Of a stretch of DNA of 64,000 nucleotides, positions 36,064-45,972 are shown piece after piece. The stretch comes from Candidatus Galacturonatibacter soehngenii. Its GTDB lineage: Bacteria > Bacillota > Clostridia > Lachnospirales > Lachnospiraceae. A program made the translations under genes and the position numbers. The DNA is taken from NCBI RefSeq assembly GCF_008830185.1, contig NZ_WAGX01000007.1, positions 248,001-312,000 of the forward strand. The letters run 5' to 3'. Below the pieces are notes generated by a model, which made no database searches, was not told where the DNA came from, and worked only from the letters and a program-made list of their open reading frames with translations. Every line of letters begins with the position of its first letter. Position 1 is the stretch's first letter.

Positions 36064-37335
36064 GTGATTAAGAAAGAAATGATAGCAATGCTGCTTGCTG
36101 GTGGGCAAGGGAGCAGATTAGGTGTATTAACTTCTAAAGTAGCGAAACCTGCAGTTAGTTTTGGTGGGAAGTACCGAATTATTGATTTTCCGTTGAGTAA
36201 CTGTATCAACTCTGGAATTGATACAGTGGGGGTATTAACACAGTATCAACCTTTAAGGCTGAATGCACATATTGGTATTGGTATTCCTTGGGATTTGGAT
36301 AGAAACATTGGAGGTGTCACGGTATTACCACCTTATGAAAAGAGTGGGAACAGCGAATGGTATACTGGTACGGCGAATGCGATCTATCAAAATTTAGACT
36401 ACATGGAGTTTTATAATCCTGAATATGTTCTTATTCTTTCGGGAGACCATATTTATAAAATGGATTATGAAGTTATGTTGGATTTTCATAAAGAAAAAAA
36501 TGCCGATGTAACAATTGCTGTTATGCCAGTTCCAATGGAAGAGGCGAGTCGTTTTGGAATCATGATTACTGATGAAGAAAATAGAATTCGTGAATTTGAA
36601 GAAAAACCAGAACAACCAAGAAGCAATCTGGCCTCTATGGGTATTTACATATTCACGTGGAAGGTATTAAAAGAAGCTTTAATCACTTTATCGGAACAAA
36701 ATGCTTGTGATTTTGGAAAGCATATCATTCCCTATTGCCATAATAAAGAAGACAGGCTATTTGCCTATGAGTATAACGGATATTGGAAGGATGTTGGTAC
36801 CCTAGCTTCATATTGGGAAGCCAATATGGAACTGATTGATTTAATTCCAGAATTTAATTTGTATGAAGAATTTTGGAAGATATATACAAAGAGTGATCGT
36901 ATTACGCCCCAATATATTTGGGGCGAATCAAAGATTGAAAAAAGTATTATAGGTGAAGGAACCTCGATCTATGGAGAAGTATATAATTCGGTTATTGGAT
37001 CTGGAGTAACAATAGGAAAAGGTGCAGTGATTCGTGATTCTATTATTATGAAAGACGCGCAGATAGGTGACTATTGTATGATAAATAAAGCAATCATAGC
37101 AGAAAATGTGGTGATTGGTAATCATGCAGAGTTAGGAATTGGCGAAGAGGTAGAAAACAAGCAAAAACCAGATGTTTATTCCTTTGGTCTAGTAACTGTA
37201 GGTGAGAATAGCATCATCCCTGCCAATGTTAAGATAGGAAAGAATACTGCTATATCAGGTAATACAGTTTTTGAGGATTATAATGACTCTGTACTTGAAA
37301 GTGGAGAGACGTTGATTAAGGCAGGTGATAGATAA
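36064..37335 (+). CDS. glgC: Glucose-1-phosphate adenylyltransferase, catalytic subunit
   Basis: 423 residues. The nucleotidyltransferase domain starts with [20 protein letters not shown] and [18 protein letters not shown], with the sugar-phosphate site in [13 protein letters not shown] and [11 protein letters not shown] left-handed beta-helix of hexapeptide repeats fills the last 130 residues. It makes ADP-glucose for glycogen. I choose the GTG at 36064 because AAGAGGTGA stands just before it and [10 protein letters not shown] aligns with the family start; the ATG at 36025 has no ribosome binding site. It overlaps glgD by one base. Confidence 0.93.
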   Translation: MIKKEMIAMLLAGGQGSRLGVLTSKVAKPAVSFGGKYRIIDFPLSNCINSGIDTVGVLTQYQPLRLNAHIGIGIPWDLDRNIGGVTVLPPYEKSGNSEWYTGTANAIYQNLDYMEFYNPEYVLILSGDHIYKMDYEVMLDFHKEKNADVTIAVMPVPMEEASRFGIMITDEENRIREFEEKPEQPRSNLASMGIYIFTWKVLKEALITLSEQNACDFGKHIIPYCHNKEDRLFAYEYNGYWKDVGTLASYWEANMELIDLIPEFNLYEEFWKIYTKSDRITPQYIWGESKIEKSIIGEGTSIYGEVYNSVIGSGVTIGKGAVIRDSIIMKDAQIGDYCMINKAIIAENVVIGNHAELGIGEEVENKQKPDVYSFGLVTVGENSIIPANVKIGKNTAISGNTVFEDYNDSVLESGETLIKAGDR

Positions 37336-38453
37336 TGAGAGCAATCGGGATTATTTTAGCAGGTGGTAACAATAACAAAATGCGAGAACTATCCAGTAAA
37401 CGTGCTATTGCAGCAATGCCAATTGCAGGATGTTATCGAAGCATAGATTTTTCTTTAAGTAATATGTCCAATTCACATATTCAGAAAGTTGCAGTTTTAA
37501 CACAATATAATGCAAAATCACTCAATGAGCACCTTAGTTCTTCAAAATGGTGGGACTTTGGAAGAAAACAAGGTGGGTTATTTGTATTTACTCCAACGAT
37601 TACAGTAGATAATAGTTGGTGGTTTCGTGGAACGGCTGATGCGATTTATCAAAATCTTAGTTTTCTAAAAAACAGCCATGAGCCATATGTCGTAATTGCT
37701 TCAGGTGACGGAATCTATAAACTGGATTTTAATAAAGTATTAGAGTATCACATATCAAAAAAAGCAGATGTTACTGTGGTTTGTAAAGATATGCCATCAA
37801 ATGAGGATGTAAGTCGTTTTGGTGTATTAAAGATGAATGAAGATGCAAGAATAGAGGAATTTGACGAAAAACCTATGGTAGCTAAATCAAATACCATATC
37901 AACTGGCATCTATGTCATTCGAAGAAGACAACTGATTGAATTAATCGAACGATGCGCAGGAGAAGATAGGCACGATTTTGTAAAAGATATATTAATCCGA
38001 TATAAGAATTTAAAACGCATTTATGGATATAAGATAAAGGATTATTGGAGTAATATTTCTACAGTCGAATCTTATTTTAAGACAAATATGGATTTTCTGA
38101 AACCAGAAATTAGAGATTATTTTTTTCGGCAATATCCTGATATTTACTCAAAAGTGGACGATTTGCCTCCTGCAAAGTATAATCCAGGTGCAGATGTAAA
38201 GAATAGCCTGATATCAAGTGGATGTATTATAAATGGACAGGTTGAAAACTCCATTGTGTTTAAAAAGGTATTCGTTGGAAATAACTGTGTTATAAAAAAC
38301 TCTATCATACTGAATGATGTTTATCTTGGCGATAATATTCATATAGAGAATTGTATTGTGGAAAGTCGTGATACGATTCGTGCTAACTCATACCACTGTG
38401 GCGAAGATGGAATAAAAATTGTGGTAGAAAAAAACGAGAGGTATGTTCTCTAG
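37335..38453 (+). CDS. glgD: GlgD subunit of glucose-1-phosphate adenylyltransferase
   Basis: 372 residues. It is paralogous to GlgC, but the catalytic glycine loop is altered (ILAGGNNNKMRELSSKRAIA in place of GGQGSRL) and the beta-helix is shorter. In Firmicutes GlgD pairs with GlgC and modifies its activity rather than acting alone. The stop of glgC and the start of glgD share one A, so they are translationally coupled. The glycogen synthase and branching genes are not in the window. Confidence 0.92.
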   Translation: MRAIGIILAGGNNNKMRELSSKRAIAAMPIAGCYRSIDFSLSNMSNSHIQKVAVLTQYNAKSLNEHLSSSKWWDFGRKQGGLFVFTPTITVDNSWWFRGTADAIYQNLSFLKNSHEPYVVIASGDGIYKLDFNKVLEYHISKKADVTVVCKDMPSNEDVSRFGVLKMNEDARIEEFDEKPMVAKSNTISTGIYVIRRRQLIELIERCAGEDRHDFVKDILIRYKNLKRIYGYKIKDYWSNISTVESYFKTNMDFLKPEIRDYFFRQYPDIYSKVDDLPPAKYNPGADVKNSLISSGCIINGQVENSIVFKKVFVGNNCVIKNSIILNDVYLGDNIHIENCIVESRDTIRANSYHCGEDGIKIVVEKNERYVL

Positions 38454-38516
38454 CTGAAAGTACCTGCTCACACTTTATTAAAGCTAAACTCTAGACAGAA
38501 GAAAGGGGTACGAGAC

Positions 38517-38786
38517 ATGAAAATTACAGATGTACGTGTACGTAAAGTAGCAAAAGAGGGAAAAATGAAAGCAGTTGTTTCAATCACCATTGATGATGAG
38601 TTTGTGGTTCATGATATTAAGGTGATTGAAGGCGAAAAAGGTTTGTTTATCGCAATGCCAAGTAGAAAAGCATCAGATGGGGAATATCGCGATATTGCAC
38701 ATCCAATCAATTCGGATACGAGAGAGAAAATTCAACAAATAATTCTGGATAAATATGCTGCAGCTCTTTTAGAAGACGAAGTATAA
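38517..38786 (+). CDS. spoVG: Septation/sporulation regulator SpoVG
   Basis: 89 residues with the invariant start [11 protein letters not shown], the [20 protein letters not shown] core and the [20 protein letters not shown] signature. SpoVG is a small nucleic-acid-binding regulator affecting sporulation and cell division. Its placement just before a glmU-like gene is the same as in Bacillus. AGAAAGGGGTA precedes the ATG. A terminator and about 260 bases separate it from the glmU-like gene. Confidence 0.97.
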   Translation: MKITDVRVRKVAKEGKMKAVVSITIDDEFVVHDIKVIEGEKGLFIAMPSRKASDGEYRDIAHPINSDTREKIQQIILDKYAAALLEDEV

Positions 38787-38829
38787 TAGCACAGAGAAAA
38801 TGATAGTTGAAAAGTAAATAATTATGCAT

Positions 38830-38863
38830 AATGGAGAGCTTTTAGAGCTTTCCATTTTGTTTT
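38830..38863 (+). terminator. Terminator after spoVG
   Basis: AATGGAGAGCT and AGCTTTCCATT form an 11-bp stem (one G-U pair) with a 5-base loop, followed by TTGTTTT. Confidence 0.8.
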
Positions 38864-39054
38864 GCTATTTGTTAGATTGGTGTAATCGTACAGGATGAAA
38901 AGGCTAGAATCTACGTGACAAATAGAAAAGATTACTGTAAAATAGATTAGGCAGCAATGCAGTAAAATAGAAAAAATGAATCGTCAGTCGCTAGGCTTGA
39001 TGCGAATAAAAATATAATATAAGAATATGATAGAATTGTAGTGGGAGAAAAATC

Positions 39055-39783
39055 ATGAATCAGTTAAAAGCAGTAATATTAGCAGCAGGAAAAGGAACAA
39101 GAATGAAATCAGATTTGCCAAAGGTCGTACATACCGTAAATGGAAAACCAATGGTAGAATATGCAATCGATGCGGCAAAAGGAGCAGGCGCAGATAAGGT
39201 ATGTTTAGTTGTAGGCTATAAAAGTGAAGTTGTAAAAGAAATGGTTACTTCAAACGTTGAATATGTATTGCAAGAAGAACAGCTTGGGACAGGTCATGCA
39301 GTAAAATGTGCAAAAGATTTTATTGGAGAGCAAGGAGAAATATTAGTTTTATTTGGTGACACACCTTTGATTACTGGTAAGACGCTTGGCAAACTAGTAG
39401 AATTTCATAGAACACAGCAAAATAAAGTAACCGTATTATCCGCTAAGGTAGAAGATCCAACAGGATATGGTAGAATTATTCGAAGTAAAGACAATAGCTT
39501 TTTAAAAAGTGTAGAACATAAGGATGCAAGTGAAGAAGAACTTCTATCAAAAGAAGTAAATTCAGGCATGTATGTTTTTGATGCAAAGGAATTAAGTATA
39601 GCTTTAGATGCGCTCACAACGAATAATGCGCAAGGAGAATACTATTTGCCAGATACTTTAACAATCATTAAAAATAAAGGCTTCAAAGTAGATGCATATG
39701 TGTTAGAAGATGCAAAAGAAATGACAGGAGTAAATGATCAGGAGCAGTTAAAAGAAGTTGAGCGAATGATTAGAGAAAGATAG
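39055..39783 (+). CDS. glmU: Single-domain GlmU-like UDP-GlcNAc pyrophosphorylase
   Basis: 242 residues against about 456 for full GlmU. The uridyltransferase domain is complete: LAAGKGTRMKSDLPKVVH, EEQLGTGHAVKCA, the metal aspartate in FGDTPLI, GYGRIIR, NSGMYVF and GEYYLPDTL. The left-handed beta-helix acetyltransferase domain is missing and the stop is followed at once by pth, so there is no room for it. It would make UDP-GlcNAc from GlcNAc-1-phosphate and UTP; acetylation of GlcN-1-phosphate must be done elsewhere. The glmU-pth-mfd order is otherwise the standard one. GTGGGAGAAA precedes the ATG. Confidence 0.85.
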   Translation: MNQLKAVILAAGKGTRMKSDLPKVVHTVNGKPMVEYAIDAAKGAGADKVCLVVGYKSEVVKEMVTSNVEYVLQEEQLGTGHAVKCAKDFIGEQGEILVLFGDTPLITGKTLGKLVEFHRTQQNKVTVLSAKVEDPTGYGRIIRSKDNSFLKSVEHKDASEEELLSKEVNSGMYVFDAKELSIALDALTTNNAQGEYYLPDTLTIIKNKGFKVDAYVLEDAKEMTGVNDQEQLKEVERMIRER

Positions 39784-39808
39784 AGTTTTATGTAAGAAAG
39801 GAATTAAA

Positions 39809-40381
39809 ATGTATATTATAGCAGGACTTGGAAATCCAACAAAGGAATATAATGGTACAAGGCATAATGTAGGTTTTGATGCCATTGATGCCATTGCTAA
39901 GAAATATAAAATCAATGTGGATTCCAAAAAGCACAAAGGTATATTTGGTACAGGTTATGTGGAAGGATATAAAGTTATCTTAGTCAAGCCACTCACTTAT
40001 ATGAATTTGAGTGGTGAAAGTATAAGAGAATTCATAGATTATTATAAAGTAGAACCAGAAGATGAATTAATTATACTATATGATGACATTGATTTAGACG
40101 TAGGGCAGCTACGCATTCGCAAAAAAGGAAGTGCTGGAGGCCATAACGGAATCAAGAGTATCATTGCCCATGTGGGAACACAAAACTTTATGAGAGTGAA
40201 AATTGGTGTTGGTGAAAAGCCAAAGCACATGGACTTAGCAGATTATGTATTAGGTCATTTTTCAAAAGAAGAACGCCAGTTAGTAGATGAGTCAATTACA
40301 AATGCAGTAGAGGCTGTAGAACTGATGATTACAAGGGATGCTGACGCAGCGATGAACGTATACAATCAAAAGGTTAGGTAG
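39809..40381 (+). CDS. pth: Peptidyl-tRNA hydrolase
   Basis: 190 residues, the family length. The catalytic histidine is in GTRHNVGF near residue 20, with LVKPLTYMNLSGESI and the conserved aspartate in LYDDIDLDVGQLRIRKKGSA. It recycles peptidyl-tRNAs dropped from ribosomes. It starts 25 bases after glmU with AGAAAGGAATT before the ATG, and mfd follows after 7 bases, so the three form an operon. Confidence 0.97.
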   Translation: MYIIAGLGNPTKEYNGTRHNVGFDAIDAIAKKYKINVDSKKHKGIFGTGYVEGYKVILVKPLTYMNLSGESIREFIDYYKVEPEDELIILYDDIDLDVGQLRIRKKGSAGGHNGIKSIIAHVGTQNFMRVKIGVGEKPKHMDLADYVLGHFSKEERQLVDESITNAVEAVELMITRDADAAMNVYNQKVR

Positions 40382-40388
40382 TGAAGAA

Positions 40389-43300
40389 ATGAATGCATTA
40401 ATCAGCCCTTTAACACAAATGAATGAATTTAATGAGATAAAGACCGCTTTGCAAAAAGAAAGTGGTCTTATTCAAGTGTCTGGATGTATTGATTCACAAA
40501 AGACTCACTTTATGTATGCATTGTCAAGAGAGTTTAAAAATAAAATAATCGTGGCAAGCAATGAATTAAAAGCAAAAGAAATTTATGAGGATTACAAGTC
40601 ATTTGATAAACAGGTTATGCTCTATCCTGCAAAAGACTTAATTTTTTACAACGCTGATATTCATGGTAATTTGATTGCAAAACAAAGAATTCATGTAATA
40701 AAAGAGATCATGAAAGAGGAAGGAGTCACGATCATTTTAACGCTAGATGGACTCATGGATTATCTAGTGCCCTTAAAGGCCGTGAAAAACTCCTTGATTC
40801 AAATTGATCAAGATTCAAGCATTGATATTGAAAGCTTGAAAGCAAGATTGATTGGACTTGGTTATGAGAAAGTTCCACAAGTTGAGGCATCGGGACAATT
40901 CGCTATTCGAGGAGGAATCATTGATATATTTTCTCTCACAGAGGAGAATCCGTATCGAATTGAATTATGGGATGAAGAGGTAGATTCCATTCGAAGCTTT
41001 GATGTAGAAAGCCAAAGGTCTATTGAGCAGTTAGAACATATTGTGATTTATCCTGCCGCCGAAATTGTTCTTGATTCAAACAGAGTTTTGGAAGGAATTA
41101 AGAAGATTGAAGCAGAAGCAAAGCCTTATATTGAAAAACTTCGAAAGGAAATGAAAACAGAAGAAGCGTTTCGAATCAAAAGTGCAGTAGAGGAGGTAAA
41201 AGAACAATTATTAGAGCTTGGTGGACTTGGAACCAAAGGAATTGATAGTTATATCAAATATTTCTATGAAGATGCAGCTACCTTCTTGGATTACTTTGAA
41301 TCCAATGACACAATTCTTTTTCTAGATGAACCAAACCGAATTCTTGAAAAGGGAGAAGCTGTTGAACAAGAATTCAGAGAGAGTATGATTCATCGAATTG
41401 AAAAGGGGTATATCTTACCTGGGCAGATGGATATTTTACTTGATCATAAACAGATTGTAGCAAGAATTAGCAAAATGCGCGGATTGGCACTTTGTACGTT
41501 AGAGGGTAAGCAGCAGGAATTTAAAATAGGTAACCGTTATGGAATCACAGCCAAATCCGTGAATCCTTATAACAGTAGCTTTGAATTGCTGGTTAAAGAT
41601 TTGCAGGGATGGAAAAAAGCAGGCTATAAAGTAATCTTATTATCTGCATCCAAGACAAGGGCAATGCGACTTGCGCAGGATTTAAGAGATTACGAATTAA
41701 ATGCCTTTTATTCGGAAGACCTAGATAAAGAGATACAAAATGGAGAAATCATGACAGCCTTTGGTAATGTACATAAAGGCTATGAGTATCCCCTCATTAA
41801 ACTTGTTATAATTTCTGAAACCGATATATTTGGAGCAGAAAAAAAGAAAAAGAAAAAAAGAAAAGTATACGAAGGACAAAAGATTCAAAGTTTTAGCGAA
41901 TTAAAGGTCGGAGATTATGTGGTTCATGAAAACCATGGACTAGGAATCTATAAAGGAATTGAAAAGATTGAAGTCGATAAGGTTGCCAAGGATTACATTA
42001 AGATAGAATATGCTTCGGGTGGTAATCTCTATATACTGGCCACACAGTTAGAGCTGATTCAAAAGTATGCAGGAAGTGATGCCAAAAAGCCTAAATTAAA
42101 TAAACTTGGCTCACAAGAATGGAATAAAACAAAGACAAGGGTAAAGGGTGCAGTAAAAGAGATTGCAAAGGATTTGGTAGAACTTTATGCTCTTAGGCAA
42201 GAAAAAGAAGGATATATCTATAGCAGCGATACGGTTTGGCAACGTGAATTTGAGGAAATGTTTCCATATGAGGAAACAGATGATCAGTTATTAGCCATAG
42301 AAGCTGTTAAAAAAGATATGGAGAGTCCTAAAATTATGGATCGCCTCGTATGTGGTGATGTTGGATATGGTAAAACAGAGATTGCTATACGAGCCGCATT
42401 TAAAGCAGTGCAAGACGGCAAGCAGGTTGTGTACCTAGTTCCAACTACCATTTTAGCACAGCAACATTATAATACCTTTGTGCTAAGAATGAAGGATTTT
42501 CCAATTCGAGTGGATTTGATGTCTAGGTTTAGGACACAATCAGAAATGAAAAAGACTGTAGAAGATCTAAAAAAAGGCTTTGTTGATATTGTAGTAGGAA
42601 CCCATCGTGTATTATCAAAGGATATCATTTTTAAGGACTTAGGGCTTCTTATTATAGATGAAGAACAGCGATTTGGCGTAGCGCATAAAGAAAAAATCAA
42701 ACAGCTAAAGAAAAATGTAGATGTATTAACCTTGACTGCAACTCCAATTCCTCGAACGCTTCACATGAGTTTGATTGGAATCAGAGACATGAGTGTACTA
42801 GAAGAGCCTCCAATGGATCGAATGCCAATTCAAACCTTTGTCATGGAATATAACGATGAGATGGTAAGGGAAGCAATTCAAAGAGAGTTAGCAAGAGAAG
42901 GACAGGTATACTATGTGTATAATCGAGTTAATAACATCGATGAGATTACGAATTCCATTGCAGCGTTAGTTCCAGATGCCAATGTAGCCTTTGCACATGG
43001 GCAGATGAATGAGCATGAGCTAGAAAAAATCATGTATAATTTTATCAATGGAGAGATTGATGTGCTGGTTTCCACTACGATTATTGAAACTGGTCTTGAT
43101 ATTTCCAATGTAAATACGATTATTATACATGATGCAGATAATCTTGGACTCTCACAGCTTTATCAGCTAAGAGGACGTGTTGGACGATCCAATCGAACCT
43201 CCTATGCATTTTTAATGTATAAAAGAAATAAGATGCTAAAAGAAATTGCAGAAAAAAGACTTCATGCCATTCGTGAGTTTACAGAACTTGGCTCAGGTTT

Positions 43301-43916
43301 TAAAATTGCGATGAGAGATTTAGAAATTCGAGGGGCTGGAAATTTACTTGGTGCTCAGCAAAGTGGTCACATGGAGGCAGTTGGCTATGATTTATATTGT
43401 AAAATGTTAAATGAAGCAGTAAAATCACTTAAGAATGCAGATATAGAGGAAGATAAATTCGATACCACTATCGATATTGATATTGATGCATTTATACCTG
43501 AAAAATATATAGCAAGTGAGTTTCAAAAACTGGATATATACAAACGTATTGCAAGTATTGAAAATGAAGAAGAATGTGATGATATGTTAGAAGAGCTAAT
43601 TGATCGATTTGGAGATCCACCAAGATCGGTAACAAATCTATTAGCAGTAGCCCATATCAAAGCATTGGCAACCAGTGTATTTGTAACAGAAGTATCGCAA
43701 AAAGGTGATGCGATTAAATTTACCATGTATGAAAAAGCAAAGGTTAATCCAAGTAAGATTCCAAGTCTTTTAGACAAGTATAAAAATACGATGAAATTTA
43801 CAGTAGATACCAATCCGTATTTTACCTATATACCAATAAAAAGCAAAGAAAAGCCAGATACGATAGGGCTTGTGAAAAATATTTTAAGTGATATAAAGAC
43901 ATTGATTGATGAATAA
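40389..43916 (+). CDS. mfd: Transcription-repair coupling factor
   Basis: 1175 residues, full length. The N-terminal UvrB-like module (GQFAIRGGIIDIF), the RNA-polymerase-interacting domain at about residue 500 (GDYVVHENHGLGIYKGIE), the SF2 helicase domains with Walker A GDVGYGKTEIA near 655 and DEEQRFGV, the TRG motif region (LGLSQLYQLRGRVGRSN) and the C-terminal UvrA-masking domain are all present. It removes stalled RNA polymerase at lesions and recruits UvrA. GAAGAAATG lies at the start, 7 bases after pth. A lysine run (EKKKKKKRKV) precedes the polymerase-binding domain. Confidence 0.97.
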   Translation: MNALISPLTQMNEFNEIKTALQKESGLIQVSGCIDSQKTHFMYALSREFKNKIIVASNELKAKEIYEDYKSFDKQVMLYPAKDLIFYNADIHGNLIAKQRIHVIKEIMKEEGVTIILTLDGLMDYLVPLKAVKNSLIQIDQDSSIDIESLKARLIGLGYEKVPQVEASGQFAIRGGIIDIFSLTEENPYRIELWDEEVDSIRSFDVESQRSIEQLEHIVIYPAAEIVLDSNRVLEGIKKIEAEAKPYIEKLRKEMKTEEAFRIKSAVEEVKEQLLELGGLGTKGIDSYIKYFYEDAATFLDYFESNDTILFLDEPNRILEKGEAVEQEFRESMIHRIEKGYILPGQMDILLDHKQIVARISKMRGLALCTLEGKQQEFKIGNRYGITAKSVNPYNSSFELLVKDLQGWKKAGYKVILLSASKTRAMRLAQDLRDYELNAFYSEDLDKEIQNGEIMTAFGNVHKGYEYPLIKLVIISETDIFGAEKKKKKKRKVYEGQKIQSFSELKVGDYVVHENHGLGIYKGIEKIEVDKVAKDYIKIEYASGGNLYILATQLELIQKYAGSDAKKPKLNKLGSQEWNKTKTRVKGAVKEIAKDLVELYALRQEKEGYIYSSDTVWQREFEEMFPYEETDDQLLAIEAVKKDMESPKIMDRLVCGDVGYGKTEIAIRAAFKAVQDGKQVVYLVPTTILAQQHYNTFVLRMKDFPIRVDLMSRFRTQSEMKKTVEDLKKGFVDIVVGTHRVLSKDIIFKDLGLLIIDEEQRFGVAHKEKIKQLKKNVDVLTLTATPIPRTLHMSLIGIRDMSVLEEPPMDRMPIQTFVMEYNDEMVREAIQRELAREGQVYYVYNRVNNIDEITNSIAALVPDANVAFAHGQMNEHELEKIMYNFINGEIDVLVSTTIIETGLDISNVNTIIIHDADNLGLSQLYQLRGRVGRSNRTSYAFLMYKRNKMLKEIAEKRLHAIREFTELGSGFKIAMRDLEIRGAGNLLGAQQSGHMEAVGYDLYCKMLNEAVKSLKNADIEEDKFDTTIDIDIDAFIPEKYIASEFQKLDIYKRIASIENEEECDDMLEELIDRFGDPPRSVTNLLAVAHIKALATSVFVTEVSQKGDAIKFTMYEKAKVNPSKIPSLLDKYKNTMKFTVDTNPYFTYIPIKSKEKPDTIGLVKNILSDIKTLIDE

Positions 43917-43975
43917 AAAAGGGCTATAATCATATCAGAATGTCATGGCGATAATTGCCAATGAAAGGAGAAAGT

Positions 43976-45100
43976 ATGAAGAAGAACGTAAGTAAAAAAA
44001 TAGTGGGGATTGCCACAACCCTATTAGCCTGTGCTAGTATGATAACAGGGTGTGCCGGTTCTGTTAATTTAAATACACCGGTCGCAGTGGTAAATGATGA
44101 GAATGTTTCATTTGGAGTAGCCAAATTTTATGCAAAGACACAACAAGTGATGTACGAATCATATTATGGTTCTTTATTTGGAGATAATATGTGGGATCAA
44201 ACTCTAAGTGCAGATATGACGTTTGGTGAATCAACCTTAGAAAATATTCTTGAAGAAATAAAAGAAATGTATATTGTGAATCAGCATGCAGATGAATATG
44301 AAATTACACTTTCAGATGAGGAAAAATCAAAAATAGAAGAAACAGCAAAACAATTTATGGCTGACAATAATGCCGATGCAATTGAAAGTATGGGCGCAAG
44401 TGAAGAAGTTATTATTGAATATCTAACAAAATTTACTTTGCAAGGTAAGATTGAAGCTGCAATTAAAGCAGGTGCAGATACCAATGTGGCAGACGAGGAT
44501 GCCGCTCAAAGAACGTTTTCTTATGTATTGGTATCTACTGCTGGAACAACAGATGAAACGGGAAAAACAGTTGATTTGACAGACGAAGAAAAAGCAGCAA
44601 AAAAAGAAGAAGCACAGGCAATCATTGATGCAGTAGCAGGCGGTAAAGACTTTGATACTGCGGTAACCGATACCGAACGTAGTGTAAGTACTGCTTCCTA
44701 TGGAAAAGATGACGATGCAGGTATGAATGAAGCGGTAATTGCAGCAGCAGACGCTTTGCAAGAAGGAGAAATCTCTCCAATTGTAGAAACAGACGGAGGC
44801 TATTATGTATTAAAGCTTACCAGTGCATTTGATCAAGAGCAAACAGAAAATAGAAGACAAGAAATTATTACCCAAAGACAAACTACATTATACGAAGATA
44901 CGTATACAAAATGGAAGGATGCTTCTAAAGTATCAGTAGATAACAAGGTTTGGAAAAAGATTACTTTTAAGGACAAGCTTTCTATGGTAAGTAATGCGAC
45001 AATGGATGATATCATAACAGAAGATACCACAACGGAAGACACTACAGCCGATGATAGCACAACCAATCAGCAAACCATAGAGGATACGACAAAGGAATAA
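43976..45100 (+). CDS. prsA: PrsA/SurA-like foldase lipoprotein
   Basis: 374 residues. A type II signal peptide ends in the lipobox MITGC. A SurA-N-like helical part lies at about residues 25-170, then a parvulin-type rotamase region (RTFSYVLVST through ISPIVETDGGYYVLKLT) with an inserted acidic/lysine stretch, and a Thr/Asp-rich repetitive tail (EDTTTEDTTADDST). It would help exported proteins fold at the outer face of the membrane. An ATG at 43955 is in frame, but AAAGGAGAAAG lies just before the ATG at 43976. It follows mfd after 59 bases. Confidence 0.83.
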   Translation: MKKNVSKKIVGIATTLLACASMITGCAGSVNLNTPVAVVNDENVSFGVAKFYAKTQQVMYESYYGSLFGDNMWDQTLSADMTFGESTLENILEEIKEMYIVNQHADEYEITLSDEEKSKIEETAKQFMADNNADAIESMGASEEVIIEYLTKFTLQGKIEAAIKAGADTNVADEDAAQRTFSYVLVSTAGTTDETGKTVDLTDEEKAAKKEEAQAIIDAVAGGKDFDTAVTDTERSVSTASYGKDDDAGMNEAVIAAADALQEGEISPIVETDGGYYVLKLTSAFDQEQTENRRQEIITQRQTTLYEDTYTKWKDASKVSVDNKVWKKITFKDKLSMVSNATMDDIITEDTTTEDTTADDSTTNQQTIEDTTKE

Positions 45101-45126
45101 ATATTAATATAAGAAGTACTGTATGT

Positions 45127-45171
45127 AAAATGCATCTTGAAATGGCTTAGCTAAATCAAGATGCATTTTTT
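45127..45171 (+). terminator. Terminator after prsA
   Basis: AAAATGCATCTTGA and TCAAGATGCATTTT form a long stem followed by T-rich sequence. Confidence 0.85.
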
Positions 45172-45235
45172 CAAATAAAACTTAAATATAAAGACTCTAT
45201 CGTTTGATTTATCTCTTATACAAACCGTATCAGAA

Positions 45236-45874
45236 TCATCCACCGAGGGTTACATCTTGTTTCTCATACCAATTGAGAGCTTCACAAAACTGTTCTTCTT
45301 TAAAATCAGGCCATAAAGCATCCACAATATAAAAATCAGAATAAACAGATTGTATAGGGAGTAATCCAGACAAGCGTCGCATACCGCCCCAACGTATAAT
45401 TAGATCAATTCTTGAGATATTGTGAGAGTGAATCACATTTTGGAGCTTACTATTTTCTTTTTTTTCTCCTATACCAGATAAGTCCCACTCCCAGCCATAG
45501 TTTACAAGAAAATTAACTTTCATGCCTCCACCAGCTATGTCGGTTCTAGAGGTATACGGAATTAATTCTTTAGGAAAACATTTTGACTTTGTATTACCAA
45601 TCACTAAAAGTGAACACCCCTCGTTAGCAATTAGCTTTACCGCTTCTACGCATGCATGACTAAAAGCCTTTAGTTGTTCTGGGGGTCGTTTGCAATTATC
45701 AACGGTGAAACCATAATAAGTAATTTCTGAAATACCGTATTGTTTTGCCAGTCGAAATACAGATAGACCAGGAGATAGTCCATGCTCGTAGCCATCAGTT
45801 TTCTTTAATTCATGCCCCAATGCCCAACGTCGATTGCCATCTGGTATAATTGCTATATGGGAAGGTAGTCTCAT
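45236..45874 (-). CDS. Divergent cis-prenyltransferase (UppS-like)
   Basis: 212 residues, shorter than the about 250 of housekeeping undecaprenyl diphosphate synthase. The catalytic aspartate is kept in IIPDGNRRWA (usual form MDGNGRWA), FTVDNCKRP stands for FSTENWKRP, and the C-terminal block RWGGMRRLSGLLPIQSVYSD ends in WPDF, where RxSGExRLSNFL is usual. The fold and reaction (chain elongation with isopentenyl diphosphate) are likely, but chain length or acceptor may differ from UppS. The essential uppS is normally beside frr and cdsA, so this is probably a paralogue. It lies alone, converging on prsA. Confidence 0.72.
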   Translation of the reverse strand: MRLPSHIAIIPDGNRRWALGHELKKTDGYEHGLSPGLSVFRLAKQYGISEITYYGFTVDNCKRPPEQLKAFSHACVEAVKLIANEGCSLLVIGNTKSKCFPKELIPYTSRTDIAGGGMKVNFLVNYGWEWDLSGIGEKKENSKLQNVIHSHNISRIDLIIRWGGMRRLSGLLPIQSVYSDFYIVDALWPDFKEEQFCEALNWYEKQDVTLGG

Positions 45875-45894
45875 TCTGAATGCTCCAATCTAAA

Positions 45895-45930
45895 AAATAC
45901 TATACATAACGTTTTGTATGTATAGTATTT
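45895..45930 (-). terminator. Terminator of yqeY
   Basis: AAATACTATACATA and TATGTATAGTATTT form a perfect 14-bp stem; on the minus strand a T-run follows. Confidence 0.85.
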
Positions 45931-45972
45931 CCAAGTTCTGTTTTATTAAACGAAAAAAGATTCTTTGTTTTC

